6,831 nucleotides of DNA from Flavobacteriales bacterium CG18_big_fil_WC_8_21_14_2_50_32_9 (lineage in GTDB: Bacteria; Bacteroidota; Bacteroidia; Flavobacteriales_E; Vicingaceae), in NCBI GenBank assembly GCA_002770955.1, contig PCUH01000111.1:1-6831 (forward strand). Reading direction: 5' to 3'. Under the pieces are notes generated by a model. The model was not told the origin of the DNA, did not search any database, and saw only the letters and a list, made by a program, of their open reading frames with translations. Shown in pieces: positions 1 through 6,550 of the stretch (position 1 is its first letter; every line of letters starts with the position of its first letter). The position numbers and the translations under genes were made by a program.

Positions 1-1
1 A

Positions 2-91
2 AAAATTGAAAATGATGATATTGAACACAGAGACACCAGCATGGATTCGTATTTTAAAAAAGGATATGGAAAAATGTACATGTTTCGATAG
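2..91 (+). CDS. 3' end of an unidentified gene (partial)
   Basis: The frame starting at base 2 is open from the window edge to a TAG stop at 89-91, giving about 29 residues of a hydrophilic, charged C-terminus that ends GYGKMYMFR. The composition (acidic stretch IENDDIEH, then a basic/aromatic tail) looks like a real soluble protein end, but it is too short to assign to a family. Frame 3 is also open to a TAA at 102-104, so the frame choice is a judgement. Frame 2 was preferred for its protein-like composition; the frame 3 product has an odd run of Cys, Trp and hydrophobic residues. The stop lies only 30 bp before the glycosyltransferase-like gene, so the two are probably co-transcribed, which would suggest a role in envelope glycan synthesis. 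That role is inference only. Confidence 0.4.
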   Translation, partial: KIENDDIEHRDTSMDSYFKKGYGKMYMFR

Positions 92-121
92 ATTTGTTGG
101 ATAAATAGTTATACATCTTTA

Positions 122-1531
122 ATGAAACAGCATCTTAAAATCCTTTTTCCTTTTTTTCTGTTTTTTATCGCCTTAATATTCTTTGTTTCTAATAATTTCT
201 TTTTTTGGGATACCATTCATTTAGTTTCAGCTCCCGCTCATTTCTTTTATGAAAATAATTTCAAAACACTTATTCTTCCAGCAGAAATTGACACAGGTCA
301 TATTCCTACATTAGGGTATTACATAGCACTTGTTTGGAAAGTTTTTGGAAAAAATTTGGTGGTAGCTCATTTAGCAATGTTACCTTTTGTTTTGGGAATT
401 GTTTTTCAGGTTTTTTTACTTGTTAAACATTTTGTTTCTTCTCCTAATTTCGTTGTTTGGGCAATGATGCTCATCTTGTCTGACGCAACCTTATTAAGCC
501 AAATGATTCTTATTTCCCCAGACATTGTGCTACTATTTTTCTTTTTACTAGGATTAAATGCTATTATTTCACAAAAAAGAAATTTCCTATTATTGGCACT
601 TTTTGGCTTGTTTTTAATTAGTATGCGTGGAATTGTTGTTGCATTCGCACTCTTTTTAATCGACTTTGTTTTAACATATAAAAGAACAAACTTCATTTCT
701 ACATTTATTAAAATAGCAAAAATATATTTTCTTCCTTTTTTACTTTTTGTAGCATTTCATTCTTATCATTATATAAAAACAGGTTGGCTCTGGACATACC
801 CAGATTCGGCTTGGGATATTGGTAGAGCAAAAAACAACATTGGCGGACTATTTTACAATACAGGAATTTTTATGTGGAGATTAGTTGACTTTGGAAGAGT
901 TTTTATTGTAGTTAGTTTAGCTATTTTACTTCTTAAATTTAGAAAACAATTTTTTGAAAATAGTAAAATAAAGCACTTACTTCTCATTTTTTGCATCGTT
1001 GGGACAATACTTTCTATTCCTTTTCTTTATTATAAAACCCTCACAGGTCATCGGTATGTGTTACCATTTATTTTAATAATTTCATTAATTACTGCTTATC
1101 TTATTTCTCATTTATCTCATTCAGATAAGCTAAAAAAGTTTGTGTTTGTTGTTTTGATTTTTGGTAGTTTATCAGGAAATTTTTGGGTTTATCCAAATAA
1201 GATAGCACAAGGTTGGGATTCGACCTTGGGACATATCCCTTTTTATTCGTTACAACAAAAAATGAATACTTATTTAGATAAAAATCAAATTACTTTTAGT
1301 GAAGTAGGTACTGCTTTTCCAATGTTAGGAGAACATTCGGTTATCTTTGTTAATAATGATATTCGTTCATTCAAACCGAAAGAAGTAGGAAAAGATACTT
1401 ATATTCTTTATTCTAATGTAAATAATGATTTTAGTGATTCCGAATTAAATTGGCTTAGTAATCAGTATATTATAGAAAAAAAAATCACTTCTCCCACCAT
1501 TTACCTCTGCTTGTTTAAGCTGAAAAAATAA
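122..1531 (+). CDS. Polytopic membrane glycosyltransferase, GT-C / GT39-like (putative)
   Basis: A 469-residue, very hydrophobic protein likely to transfer a sugar from a polyprenyl-phosphate carrier to an acceptor on the periplasmic side of the inner membrane. The N-terminal helix (about 7-25) is followed by a loop with Trp29-Asp30, where GT-C enzymes place their catalytic acidic residue. Next come a His60-containing loop, 'VWKVFG' (71-76) and a histidine at 83 at the start of the next helix, the arrangement seen in ArnT/PMT_2-like proteins. Further membrane segments lie roughly at 84-102, 109-147, 154-182, 201-214, 257-272, 285-303, 312-330 and 338-352. The 'HRYVLP' at 310-315 resembles the RYxxP element common near late helices in this family. 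Residues ~355-469 form a more hydrophilic tail, as in related enzymes. The ATG at 122 starts directly before the first hydrophobic segment, without an obvious ribosome-binding site, which is normal in this phylum. Family assignment rests on topology and short motifs; donor and acceptor are unknown. An unrelated polytopic membrane protein is possible. Confidence 0.7.
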   Translation: MKQHLKILFPFFLFFIALIFFVSNNFFFWDTIHLVSAPAHFFYENNFKTLILPAEIDTGHIPTLGYYIALVWKVFGKNLVVAHLAMLPFVLGIVFQVFLLVKHFVSSPNFVVWAMMLILSDATLLSQMILISPDIVLLFFFLLGLNAIISQKRNFLLLALFGLFLISMRGIVVAFALFLIDFVLTYKRTNFISTFIKIAKIYFLPFLLFVAFHSYHYIKTGWLWTYPDSAWDIGRAKNNIGGLFYNTGIFMWRLVDFGRVFIVVSLAILLLKFRKQFFENSKIKHLLLIFCIVGTILSIPFLYYKTLTGHRYVLPFILIISLITAYLISHLSHSDKLKKFVFVVLIFGSLSGNFWVYPNKIAQGWDSTLGHIPFYSLQQKMNTYLDKNQITFSEVGTAFPMLGEHSVIFVNNDIRSFKPKEVGKDTYILYSNVNNDFSDSELNWLSNQYIIEKKITSPTIYLCLFKLKK

Positions 1532-1581
1532 AATCGAAACTCATCAAGAATTAGTTTGTTGAAAAAACATCTAAATTAATT

Positions 1582-1604
1582 GTATCTAAAAAAGGAAAAG
1601 ATAC
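1582..1604 (+). promoter_or_regulatory. Short inverted repeat in the leader of the adhesin gene
   Basis: GTATCT (1582-1587) and AGATAC (1599-1604) are perfect reverse complements separated by an 11-base A-rich loop. A transcript could form a 6-bp hairpin here. No T-tract follows, so it does not look like an intrinsic terminator for the upstream glycosyltransferase gene. A TATAAT hexamer begins two bases later (1606-1611), but Bacteroidota primary sigma factors use a different -7 element, so this is probably AT-rich background. A protein-binding site or a chance repeat are both possible. Confidence 0.25.
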
Positions 1605-1625
1605 GTATAATATATCAGAACAATA

Positions 1626-1639
1626 TTATGCATGCATAA
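1626..1639. promoter_or_regulatory. Perfect 14-bp palindrome upstream of the adhesin gene
   Basis: TTATGCATGCATAA is identical to its own reverse complement and lies 39 bp before the ATG at 1679. Its core contains two overlapping ATGCAT units. Just after it, TTCTTTTG (1649-1656) matches the Bacteroidota -7 consensus TAnnTTTG at all but its second position, but there is no TTG at the usual distance upstream. If that is the -7 element, the palindrome would sit in the promoter spacer, where a dimeric repressor or activator could act. No regulator gene is visible nearby, so a role as operator is inference. Confidence 0.3.
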
Positions 1640-1678
1640 AGTTTTGAATTCTTTTGTAGTAACCAAAATTATATTATT

Positions 1679-4600
1679 ATGAATACTACGCACCTAAATA
1701 TCCTATTAACCACAATACAAAACTCAGTTTTAAAAGTGGTTTTCGTACTATCTATTTTAAGTATTAGCACAGATAAATTATATAGTCAAACTGGCTGTGG
1801 TCCTAATGTTCCTAGTTTGAATGTTGACTTAAGTAGTAATCCTAATGGAGCATGGATTAGTCCTGATACATTAAGAAGTGGTTTGTGTTGTGGAGCGGTA
1901 AGCCCAGACAGATGTATTGAGTTTAATGTTTTGCTTCATCCTAATGCAGTAGGGATTATTTTTACAATTTTTTCAGGAGCTATTCCTCCAGGTGCTTTGT
2001 ATTATCAACTTAATTGTGGCACTCCCACCCCTATTGGAACTGTGCTTTGTTTAAATGGTCCTGGACCCCATTTAATTACATTTTGTAAACCAGGTAATAA
2101 CAACAATCAATATCAAATTTTATCTGTTTCAGGTCCTGAAATAGGTCCTAATGTTACCGTAAACGATGGTTGTTCTGCTCTTTTAACCACAAGTGGTTTT
2201 GACACCTCATCTATCACTTGGAATTCGGTTTATCCTGGTAATTTTGGTGATTTTAATGGGTCTTTGTCTTGTACTGTTGGTTGTGCCTCTACCATATTTA
2301 CTTCCCAAACAGGATTGCCACCTTATATTGATTATCAAGTTTGTGGATTACCTTTTGGTGGTTGTACTACAGTTCCATTTTGTGATACAATGAGAGTTTA
2401 TTATAATCCAACATTGATTGTAAACTTCTTTCCACCTAACCCAACCATCTGTTTTGGTGATACAAGTATAACAATAAGTGCCATTGGATTGGGTGGCTCT
2501 CCGCCCTATTCTTATCAATGGAGTACAGGTGACACCACCCAAACTATCAATGTAACAGCAGGAACTTATTGGGTAATACTTTCTGATACTTCTAATTGTC
2601 CTCCTGTCCAAAATACAATTACTGTAACACAATTTACCAATGTTATTACCGCTTTTGCTGGAAATGATACAACTATTTGTAAAGACTTTTTACCTATCTC
2701 ATTAACTGGTCAAGTTACAGGTGTTACCACAGGTACTTGGTCTGGTGGAAATGGAACTTTCAGCCCTCATGTAGATTCATTAAATATCACATATAATCCT
2801 TCGCCCTCAGAATTAGCTCAAGGGTATGCCTACCTTATTTTAACTACTACAAATAATGGAACATGTCCATTAGACCAAGACACTATACGGATTGATTTTG
2901 TTGATTTTATTTCTACAGTTTTAGTAAGCACTACAAATGTATCTTGTGCAGGAGCTAGTGATGGAGAAGCTTATGTTGATGTTTTAGGAGGAACACAAGG
3001 TCCTTATAACATTCTTTTTCAAATAAATCCTCCTTCCTCCTTAAATCCTATAACTGGATTAGCTCCGGGAAATTATAGTGTTTTAGTAACAAATGTTTAC
3101 GGTTGTGATACCTTATATAGCTTTACTATAACTGAACCATTACCACTACTACCTCAAGTTGATACTATTTATAACGTGAGTTGTAATGGTTTTAATGATG
3201 GATATGCATCTATTAGCGTTTCGGGAGGAACTCCTCCATATACATTCAATTGGAATACAACTCCTAATTCTTTTACATCTACAAATACTAATTTAGCAGC
3301 AGGTACATATATCGTTGATGTTGTTGATTATAATGGGTGTTTCACAACAATTCCTGTAACTATTACTGAACCGCCACTTTTAATATCTACTATTTCCTCC
3401 ATTACTAATGTTTCTTGTTTTGGTTATAACGATGGAACAGCAACAGCACTTGTAAATGGAGGTACACTTCCTTATTCTTATTCTTGGAATACAATTCCAA
3501 TGCAAACTACAGCCACAGTAACTAATTTAAGTTCAGGAAACTATATATTAACTATTACAGATACGAATGGTTGTGTAACATCAAATGCAGTTGAAATTAC
3601 TCAGCCTCAACCTATCACAGCAACTATGTCTTCCACTAATACCTCATGTTTTGGCTTTTCTGATGGAACAGCTAATATAAATGTTATTGGAGGCACACAA
3701 CCTTATTCCTATATTTGGAATACAACACCTATTCAAAGCAGTAATTCAGCAAATGGTTTAATAGCTGGATTATATACTGTAATCATTCAAGATGTAAATA
3801 ACTGTAGTTATACAGATTCTGTTTTAATAACAGAACCAACTCCACTAACACCTCTTTTAATTAATTCTTCAAATGTTAGTTGTTATGGGTTGTCTGATGG
3901 AGAAGCTAATGTCAGTGTTAGTGGAGGAACTCCTTCTTATTCTTATGCTTGGAATACAATTCCTGCTCAAAATACAACGCTGGCATCAGGATTGGCTGCT
4001 GGAAATTATACTTTTGAAACTACAGATGCAAATGGATGTGTTGCTTCTATTAATGTTAACATAACTCAACCAGATTCTCTACTCTTAAATTTTAGCCCAA
4101 ATCATGTTTCTTGTAATGGTGGAAATGATGGATCCATTCTTGCAAATGTTTCAGGAGGAACAGCTACTTATACCTACAATTGGACTCCAGTTTCTGGAAA
4201 TAATAATCAAATAAATATGTTAACAGCAGGAACTTATTACCTTTCTATACAAGATATCAATGGTTGTGTTGTGGCTGACTCTGTTTCAATTATGGAGCCT
4301 CTTCCTGTAATAGTAAATACAATTGATAATGATACAATTTGTCCTTCAAGCACAGCAACTATTTCTGCAAATGCTACAGGCGGAAATGGTGGTTATTCTT
4401 ATGTGTGGAATCAAGGATTAGGAATTGGTCAATCTCATAATGTTAGTCCATCCAATACTCAAACTTATGTAGTTATTGCTTATGATGGGCTTGGTTGTCC
4501 TTCAACCCCAGACACAATTTCTGTATTTGTTCGTCTTTTATTACAAGATAGTCTTGTAATAAGTTCAGGAGGAGATGTTTGTGTTGGAGGTATAGTTACT

Positions 4601-5560
4601 TTTTATGGAAATCATAACAATAGTAATAATTTTAACTATAACTACTCATGGAGCAATGGATTTACTGGCTTAGGACCTCATAATATGGTTTTAAATGACA
4701 CAACTACTTTTGTGTTGACAATTACAGATGTAATTTGTAATATCTCTATTTCTGATTCAGTAACCATTAATGCAAATCCTTATCCTATCATTAATCTTCC
4801 AGCTTCTTTTGGTCAAGGATGTCCACCTTTATCTGTTAATTTTTTCAATAATGCCAATAACCCTGCAAATACAACTTATGGTTGGAGTTTTGGTGATGGA
4901 ACACATTCCAATCTTGAACAGCCTACCTATACGTTTATAAACTCAGGAACATATAATATTAATTTAACAGCCATTTCTGCGGTGGGATGTATGGTAAATA
5001 CGACAATAAGTAGCACAGTAACTGTTTATCCTGTTCCTGACGCAATGTTTAGTTACGCTCCAACTGAAATTTCAATATTAAATCCAACAGTAGAATTTAT
5101 AAATGAAAGTGTAGGAGCTTCCGCTTATAACTGGAATTTTGGAGATGGAAATACTTCATTATTACTTCATCCAATAAATGAATATAAAGATACAGGGAAT
5201 TATGTAGTTCGTTTAATTGCAACAAATAATTTTAATTGTATAGACACTCATACTGTAATTTTAAGAATAAATCCTTTCTTTTCGTTGTATATTCCAAATG
5301 CTTTCACCCCTGATGGTGATGGAAAAAATGATATGTTTTTCCCAAAAGGAGTTGGAATAAGTGAAGATGATTTCACACTATTGATTTTTGACAGATGGGG
5401 AGAACTCATCTTCGAATCACATGCTATTGAGAAAGGATGGGAGGGAACTTACAAAGGAGAATCAGTGAAAAATGATGTGTATGTATATAAACTAAATGTT
5501 AAAGATATTGTACACCTTAAAAGACATGAATTTATTGGAAAAGTAACCCTAATCAGGTGA
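1679..5560 (+). CDS. Large T9SS-secreted SprB-repeat/PKD surface protein with type-B sorting domain
   Basis: A 1293-residue modular protein probably exported by Sec, then by the type IX secretion system, and displayed on or released from the cell surface as an adhesin-like filament. Visible order: signal peptide (hydrophobic about 18-30, cleavage likely near 36-37, 'LYSQT'); Cys-rich region (38-240, 13 Cys) whose first part, with 'CCG..SPDRCIEF' at 70-82, recurs at the N-termini of Bacteroidota PKD proteins; an Ig/SprB-like module around Cys258; a 'GNDTTIC...GTWSGGNGTFSP' module (about 325-408); six SprB repeats with VSC/TSC cysteines at 423, 502, 580, 657, 735 and 812; two degenerate repeat-like modules around Cys888 and Cys968; two PKD domains with FGDG at 1071-1074 and 1154-1157; and the gliding-motility-associated C-terminal domain (1204-1293). 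The composition is rich in N, T, S, G and P and poor in Lys until the C-terminal domain. The ATG at 1679 gives a well-formed signal peptide. The gene stands alone, closed by a terminator at 5593-5632, and has no PorP/SprF-type partner downstream. The ligand is unknown; relationship to gliding SprB is by repeat type, not by size or proven function. Confidence 0.92.
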   Translation: MNTTHLNILLTTIQNSVLKVVFVLSILSISTDKLYSQTGCGPNVPSLNVDLSSNPNGAWISPDTLRSGLCCGAVSPDRCIEFNVLLHPNAVGIIFTIFSGAIPPGALYYQLNCGTPTPIGTVLCLNGPGPHLITFCKPGNNNNQYQILSVSGPEIGPNVTVNDGCSALLTTSGFDTSSITWNSVYPGNFGDFNGSLSCTVGCASTIFTSQTGLPPYIDYQVCGLPFGGCTTVPFCDTMRVYYNPTLIVNFFPPNPTICFGDTSITISAIGLGGSPPYSYQWSTGDTTQTINVTAGTYWVILSDTSNCPPVQNTITVTQFTNVITAFAGNDTTICKDFLPISLTGQVTGVTTGTWSGGNGTFSPHVDSLNITYNPSPSELAQGYAYLILTTTNNGTCPLDQDTIRIDFVDFISTVLVSTTNVSCAGASDGEAYVDVLGGTQGPYNILFQINPPSSLNPITGLAPGNYSVLVTNVYGCDTLYSFTITEPLPLLPQVDTIYNVSCNGFNDGYASISVSGGTPPYTFNWNTTPNSFTSTNTNLAAGTYIVDVVDYNGCFTTIPVTITEPPLLISTISSITNVSCFGYNDGTATALVNGGTLPYSYSWNTIPMQTTATVTNLSSGNYILTITDTNGCVTSNAVEITQPQPITATMSSTNTSCFGFSDGTANINVIGGTQPYSYIWNTTPIQSSNSANGLIAGLYTVIIQDVNNCSYTDSVLITEPTPLTPLLINSSNVSCYGLSDGEANVSVSGGTPSYSYAWNTIPAQNTTLASGLAAGNYTFETTDANGCVASINVNITQPDSLLLNFSPNHVSCNGGNDGSILANVSGGTATYTYNWTPVSGNNNQINMLTAGTYYLSIQDINGCVVADSVSIMEPLPVIVNTIDNDTICPSSTATISANATGGNGGYSYVWNQGLGIGQSHNVSPSNTQTYVVIAYDGLGCPSTPDTISVFVRLLLQDSLVISSGGDVCVGGIVTFYGNHNNSNNFNYNYSWSNGFTGLGPHNMVLNDTTTFVLTITDVICNISISDSVTINANPYPIINLPASFGQGCPPLSVNFFNNANNPANTTYGWSFGDGTHSNLEQPTYTFINSGTYNINLTAISAVGCMVNTTISSTVTVYPVPDAMFSYAPTEISILNPTVEFINESVGASAYNWNFGDGNTSLLLHPINEYKDTGNYVVRLIATNNFNCIDTHTVILRINPFFSLYIPNAFTPDGDGKNDMFFPKGVGISEDDFTLLIFDRWGELIFESHAIEKGWEGTYKGESVKNDVYVYKLNVKDIVHLKRHEFIGKVTLIR
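2912..4300 (+). repeat. Six tandem SprB-type repeats (protein-level, about 78 residues each)
   Basis: Residues 412-874 of the surface protein hold six copies of the pattern 'VSCxGxxDGxAxxxVxGGTxPYxYxWNT...L.AGxYxxxxTDxNGCxxxxxxxITEP'. The first cysteine of each copy is encoded at 2945, 3182, 3416, 3647, 3881 and 4112, giving unit lengths of 79, 78, 77, 78 and 77 residues. Each copy has a second cysteine in the 'NGC' position (YGC in copy 1, NNC in copy 4), so one disulfide per repeat is plausible. Copy 1 is the most divergent in its middle ('GPYNILFQINPP'), and copy 6 replaces 'WNTxP' by 'WTPVSG'. At DNA level the copies have drifted apart, so this is an old duplication series rather than recent slippage. 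Flanking modules around Cys258, Cys888 and Cys968 keep only part of the pattern. Confidence 0.88.
5288..5557 (+). other. Type-B T9SS C-terminal sorting domain (gliding motility-associated CTD)
   Basis: The last ~90 residues (1204-1293) begin 'YIPNAFTPDGDGKND', the hallmark start of the CHU_C/gliding-motility-associated C-terminal domain. They continue with 'FDRWGELIFES' and 'GWEGTYKGESVKNDVYVYKL', and close 'GKVTLIR', the standard ending of this family. In studied Bacteroidota, type-B domains direct the cargo through the T9SS outer-membrane channel, often need a PorP/SprF-like partner, and differ from type-A domains in processing. The domain is complete, so the protein is not truncated at its C-terminus. 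Confidence 0.93.
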
Positions 5561-5581
5561 TGAAAGTAAATGAATAATTAT

Positions 5582-5632
5582 CCCTTTCTAAGAAGTACTC
5601 TTTCTATAATTACAGAAAGGGTACTTTTTTTT
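5582..5632 (+). terminator. Strong intrinsic terminator with an overlapping alternative hairpin
   Basis: The arms 5593-5605 (AAGTACTCTTTCT) and 5614-5626 (AGAAAGGGTACTT) pair over 13 bp with a single T-G wobble (5599/5620) around an 8-base loop. The T-run (5625-5632) overlaps the end of the right arm, the classic Rho-independent layout. It lies about 30 bp after the stop of the surface-protein gene and would end its transcript before exbB. CCCTTTCT at 5582-5589 is also perfectly complementary to the same right arm (AGAAAGGG, 5614-5621), so an alternative 8-bp hairpin with a 24-base loop is possible. The longer hairpin should dominate. Confidence 0.88.
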
Positions 5633-5682
5633 CTAACCTCACAATAAAAGCTAACAGTTGGCTGTTTACAAATTACGTCTAA

Positions 5683-5718
5683 TTGCTTCTTCAAAACTTA
5701 TAATCAACCGTATTTTAG
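5683..5718 (+). promoter_or_regulatory. Possible Bacteroidota-type promoter for exbB
   Basis: TATTTTAG at 5711-5718 matches the Bacteroidota -7 consensus TAnnTTTG at all but one defined position. It lies 18 bp before the exbB start, which would give a very short leader. The only TTG available as a -33 element (5683-5685) is 25 bases upstream, longer than the usual spacing of about 17-23, so this is a weak prediction. A promoter is expected somewhere here because a strong terminator lies just upstream. Confidence 0.28.
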
Positions 5719-5736
5719 CACTATAAAAATATAATT

Positions 5737-6453
5737 ATGATAAAATCTTTGTTATTACAAATTAATGTTGCTGCTGACTCTACATCAACTGCAGTTCAAG
5801 AAATAGTTCCACAAGAAAAAACGCTTTCTATTTGGGAATTAGTTAGCTCAGGAGGAGTTGGAGGTGGTATTATTATGATTACGTTGTTGATACTCTCAAT
5901 TTTGGCTGTTTATATAATTGTAGAACGCTTTTTTGCAATAAGAACTGCAAGTAAAGAAGACGTCAATTTTATGAATCAAATTAAAGATTTTATTCTTGAC
6001 GGAAAAATTGATGCAGCTAAATCGCTTTGCAAAACGAAAACTTCTCCAGTAGCTAAAATGATAGAAAAAGGAATTTCCAGAATTGGAAAACCACTAAGCG
6101 ACATTGGAACGGCTGTTGAAAATACAGGTAAATTAGAGCTAAATAAGTTAGAAAAAAACTTATCTACCTTAGCAACTATCTCTGGTGCTGCACCAATGAT
6201 AGGTTTTTTAGGAACTGTTATCGGGATGATTATGGTTTTTCATAAAATGTCAACAGGTGGCGGTGGAGTTGATTTAAACACACTTTCGGAAGGGATTTTT
6301 ACAGCAATGACAACAACAGTTGCCGGGCTTATAGTTGGTATTGTTGCTTATATTGGTTATAATACGTTGGTAGCAAAAGTGGAGAAAATTGTGTTTATTA
6401 TGGAAGCAAGAACAACTGAGTTTTTAGATATTTTGCATGAGCCAGCTAACTAA
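5737..6453 (+). CDS. exbB: ExbB / MotA-TolQ-ExbB family proton channel subunit
   Basis: A 238-residue inner-membrane protein of the MotA/TolQ/ExbB family. With ExbD it would form the proton-driven motor that energises TonB-dependent outer-membrane transporters, the main nutrient-uptake route in Bacteroidota. Three membrane helices fit the family: about 43-66, 146-168 and 189-210, with a cytoplasmic stretch between helices 1 and 2 (67-145). Family signatures are 'ISGAAPMIGFLGTVIGM' (148-164) and 'LSEGIFTAMTTTVAGLIVGI' (183-202). Thr160 and Thr194 align by eye with the pore-lining threonines of E. coli ExbB (T148 and T181), while the position of E. coli Glu176 appears to be Thr189; from memory, a threonine here is common in Bacteroidota ExbB. 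The N-terminal ~40 residues form a periplasmic segment. The ATG at 5737 is preceded by an AT-rich leader without a Shine-Dalgarno site. The gene is followed after 97 bp by exbD, giving the expected exbB-exbD order. TolQ is an alternative, less likely from the sequence style. Confidence 0.9.
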   Translation: MIKSLLLQINVAADSTSTAVQEIVPQEKTLSIWELVSSGGVGGGIIMITLLILSILAVYIIVERFFAIRTASKEDVNFMNQIKDFILDGKIDAAKSLCKTKTSPVAKMIEKGISRIGKPLSDIGTAVENTGKLELNKLEKNLSTLATISGAAPMIGFLGTVIGMIMVFHKMSTGGGGVDLNTLSEGIFTAMTTTVAGLIVGIVAYIGYNTLVAKVEKIVFIMEARTTEFLDILHEPAN

Positions 6454-6497
6454 TGTGTGGATTATTTAATGTGTAAATGTGAGAATGAAATGAGAGA

Positions 6498-6543
6498 AAC
6501 TTCAAGCTTCAAACATCGAACCTCAAACCTCAAACTTTTAACT
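6498..6543 (+). repeat. Imperfect heptanucleotide tandem repeat in the exbB-exbD spacer
   Basis: From 6498 the spacer reads as successive 7-mers: AACTTCA, AGCTTCA, AACATCG, AACCTCA, AACCTCA, AACTTTT, then AACT, a period-7 array of about 6.5 units with consensus AACYTCA. It ends 7 bp before the exbD ATG. A second small repetition precedes it: TAATGTGT occurs at 6451-6458 (overlapping the exbB stop) and again at 6467-6474. The array is purine/pyrimidine-skewed, with almost no G on the + strand, so it would be unstructured in RNA. Slipped-strand growth is the likely origin; an effect on exbD translation is possible but not shown. Confidence 0.75.
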
Positions 6544-6550
6544 GATAAAA

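Noticed and set aside
3..104. Alternative frame 3 reading of the window's left edge, ending with TAA at 102-104
   Set aside because: It is open, but its composition is less protein-like than frame 2. With so few codons it cannot be excluded, so frame 2 is given low confidence.
406..696. 96-residue open frame on the minus strand inside the glycosyltransferase gene
   Set aside because: It is a shadow of the AT-rich, Phe/Leu-rich coding strand. The product is Lys/Ser-rich with no recognisable motif, and the opposite strand encodes a coherent membrane protein.
1532..1565. Weak AAACT...AGTTT inverted repeat just after the glycosyltransferase gene
   Set aside because: A 5-bp AT-rich stem with an 11-base loop and no T-tract does not make a credible terminator.
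1606..1611. TATAAT hexamer upstream of the adhesin gene
   Set aside because: Bacteroidota primary sigma factors recognise TAnnTTTG rather than TATAAT, and the region is so AT-rich that the hexamer is expected by chance.
2193..2632. Short open frames on both strands within the adhesin gene
   Set aside because: Both lie wholly inside the continuous modular 1293-residue frame and show no independent start signals or family resemblance.
3873..4064. 63-residue open frame overlapping SprB repeats 5 and 6 in another frame
   Set aside because: Its Leu/Met-rich product is a frame-shifted reading of the repeat sequence (GGAACT, GATGG and similar), not a gene.
5653..5666. Small hairpin AACAG-TTGG-CTGTT between the terminator and exbB
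   Set aside because: Only 5 bp of stem, no T-run and no conserved context; compatible with chance.
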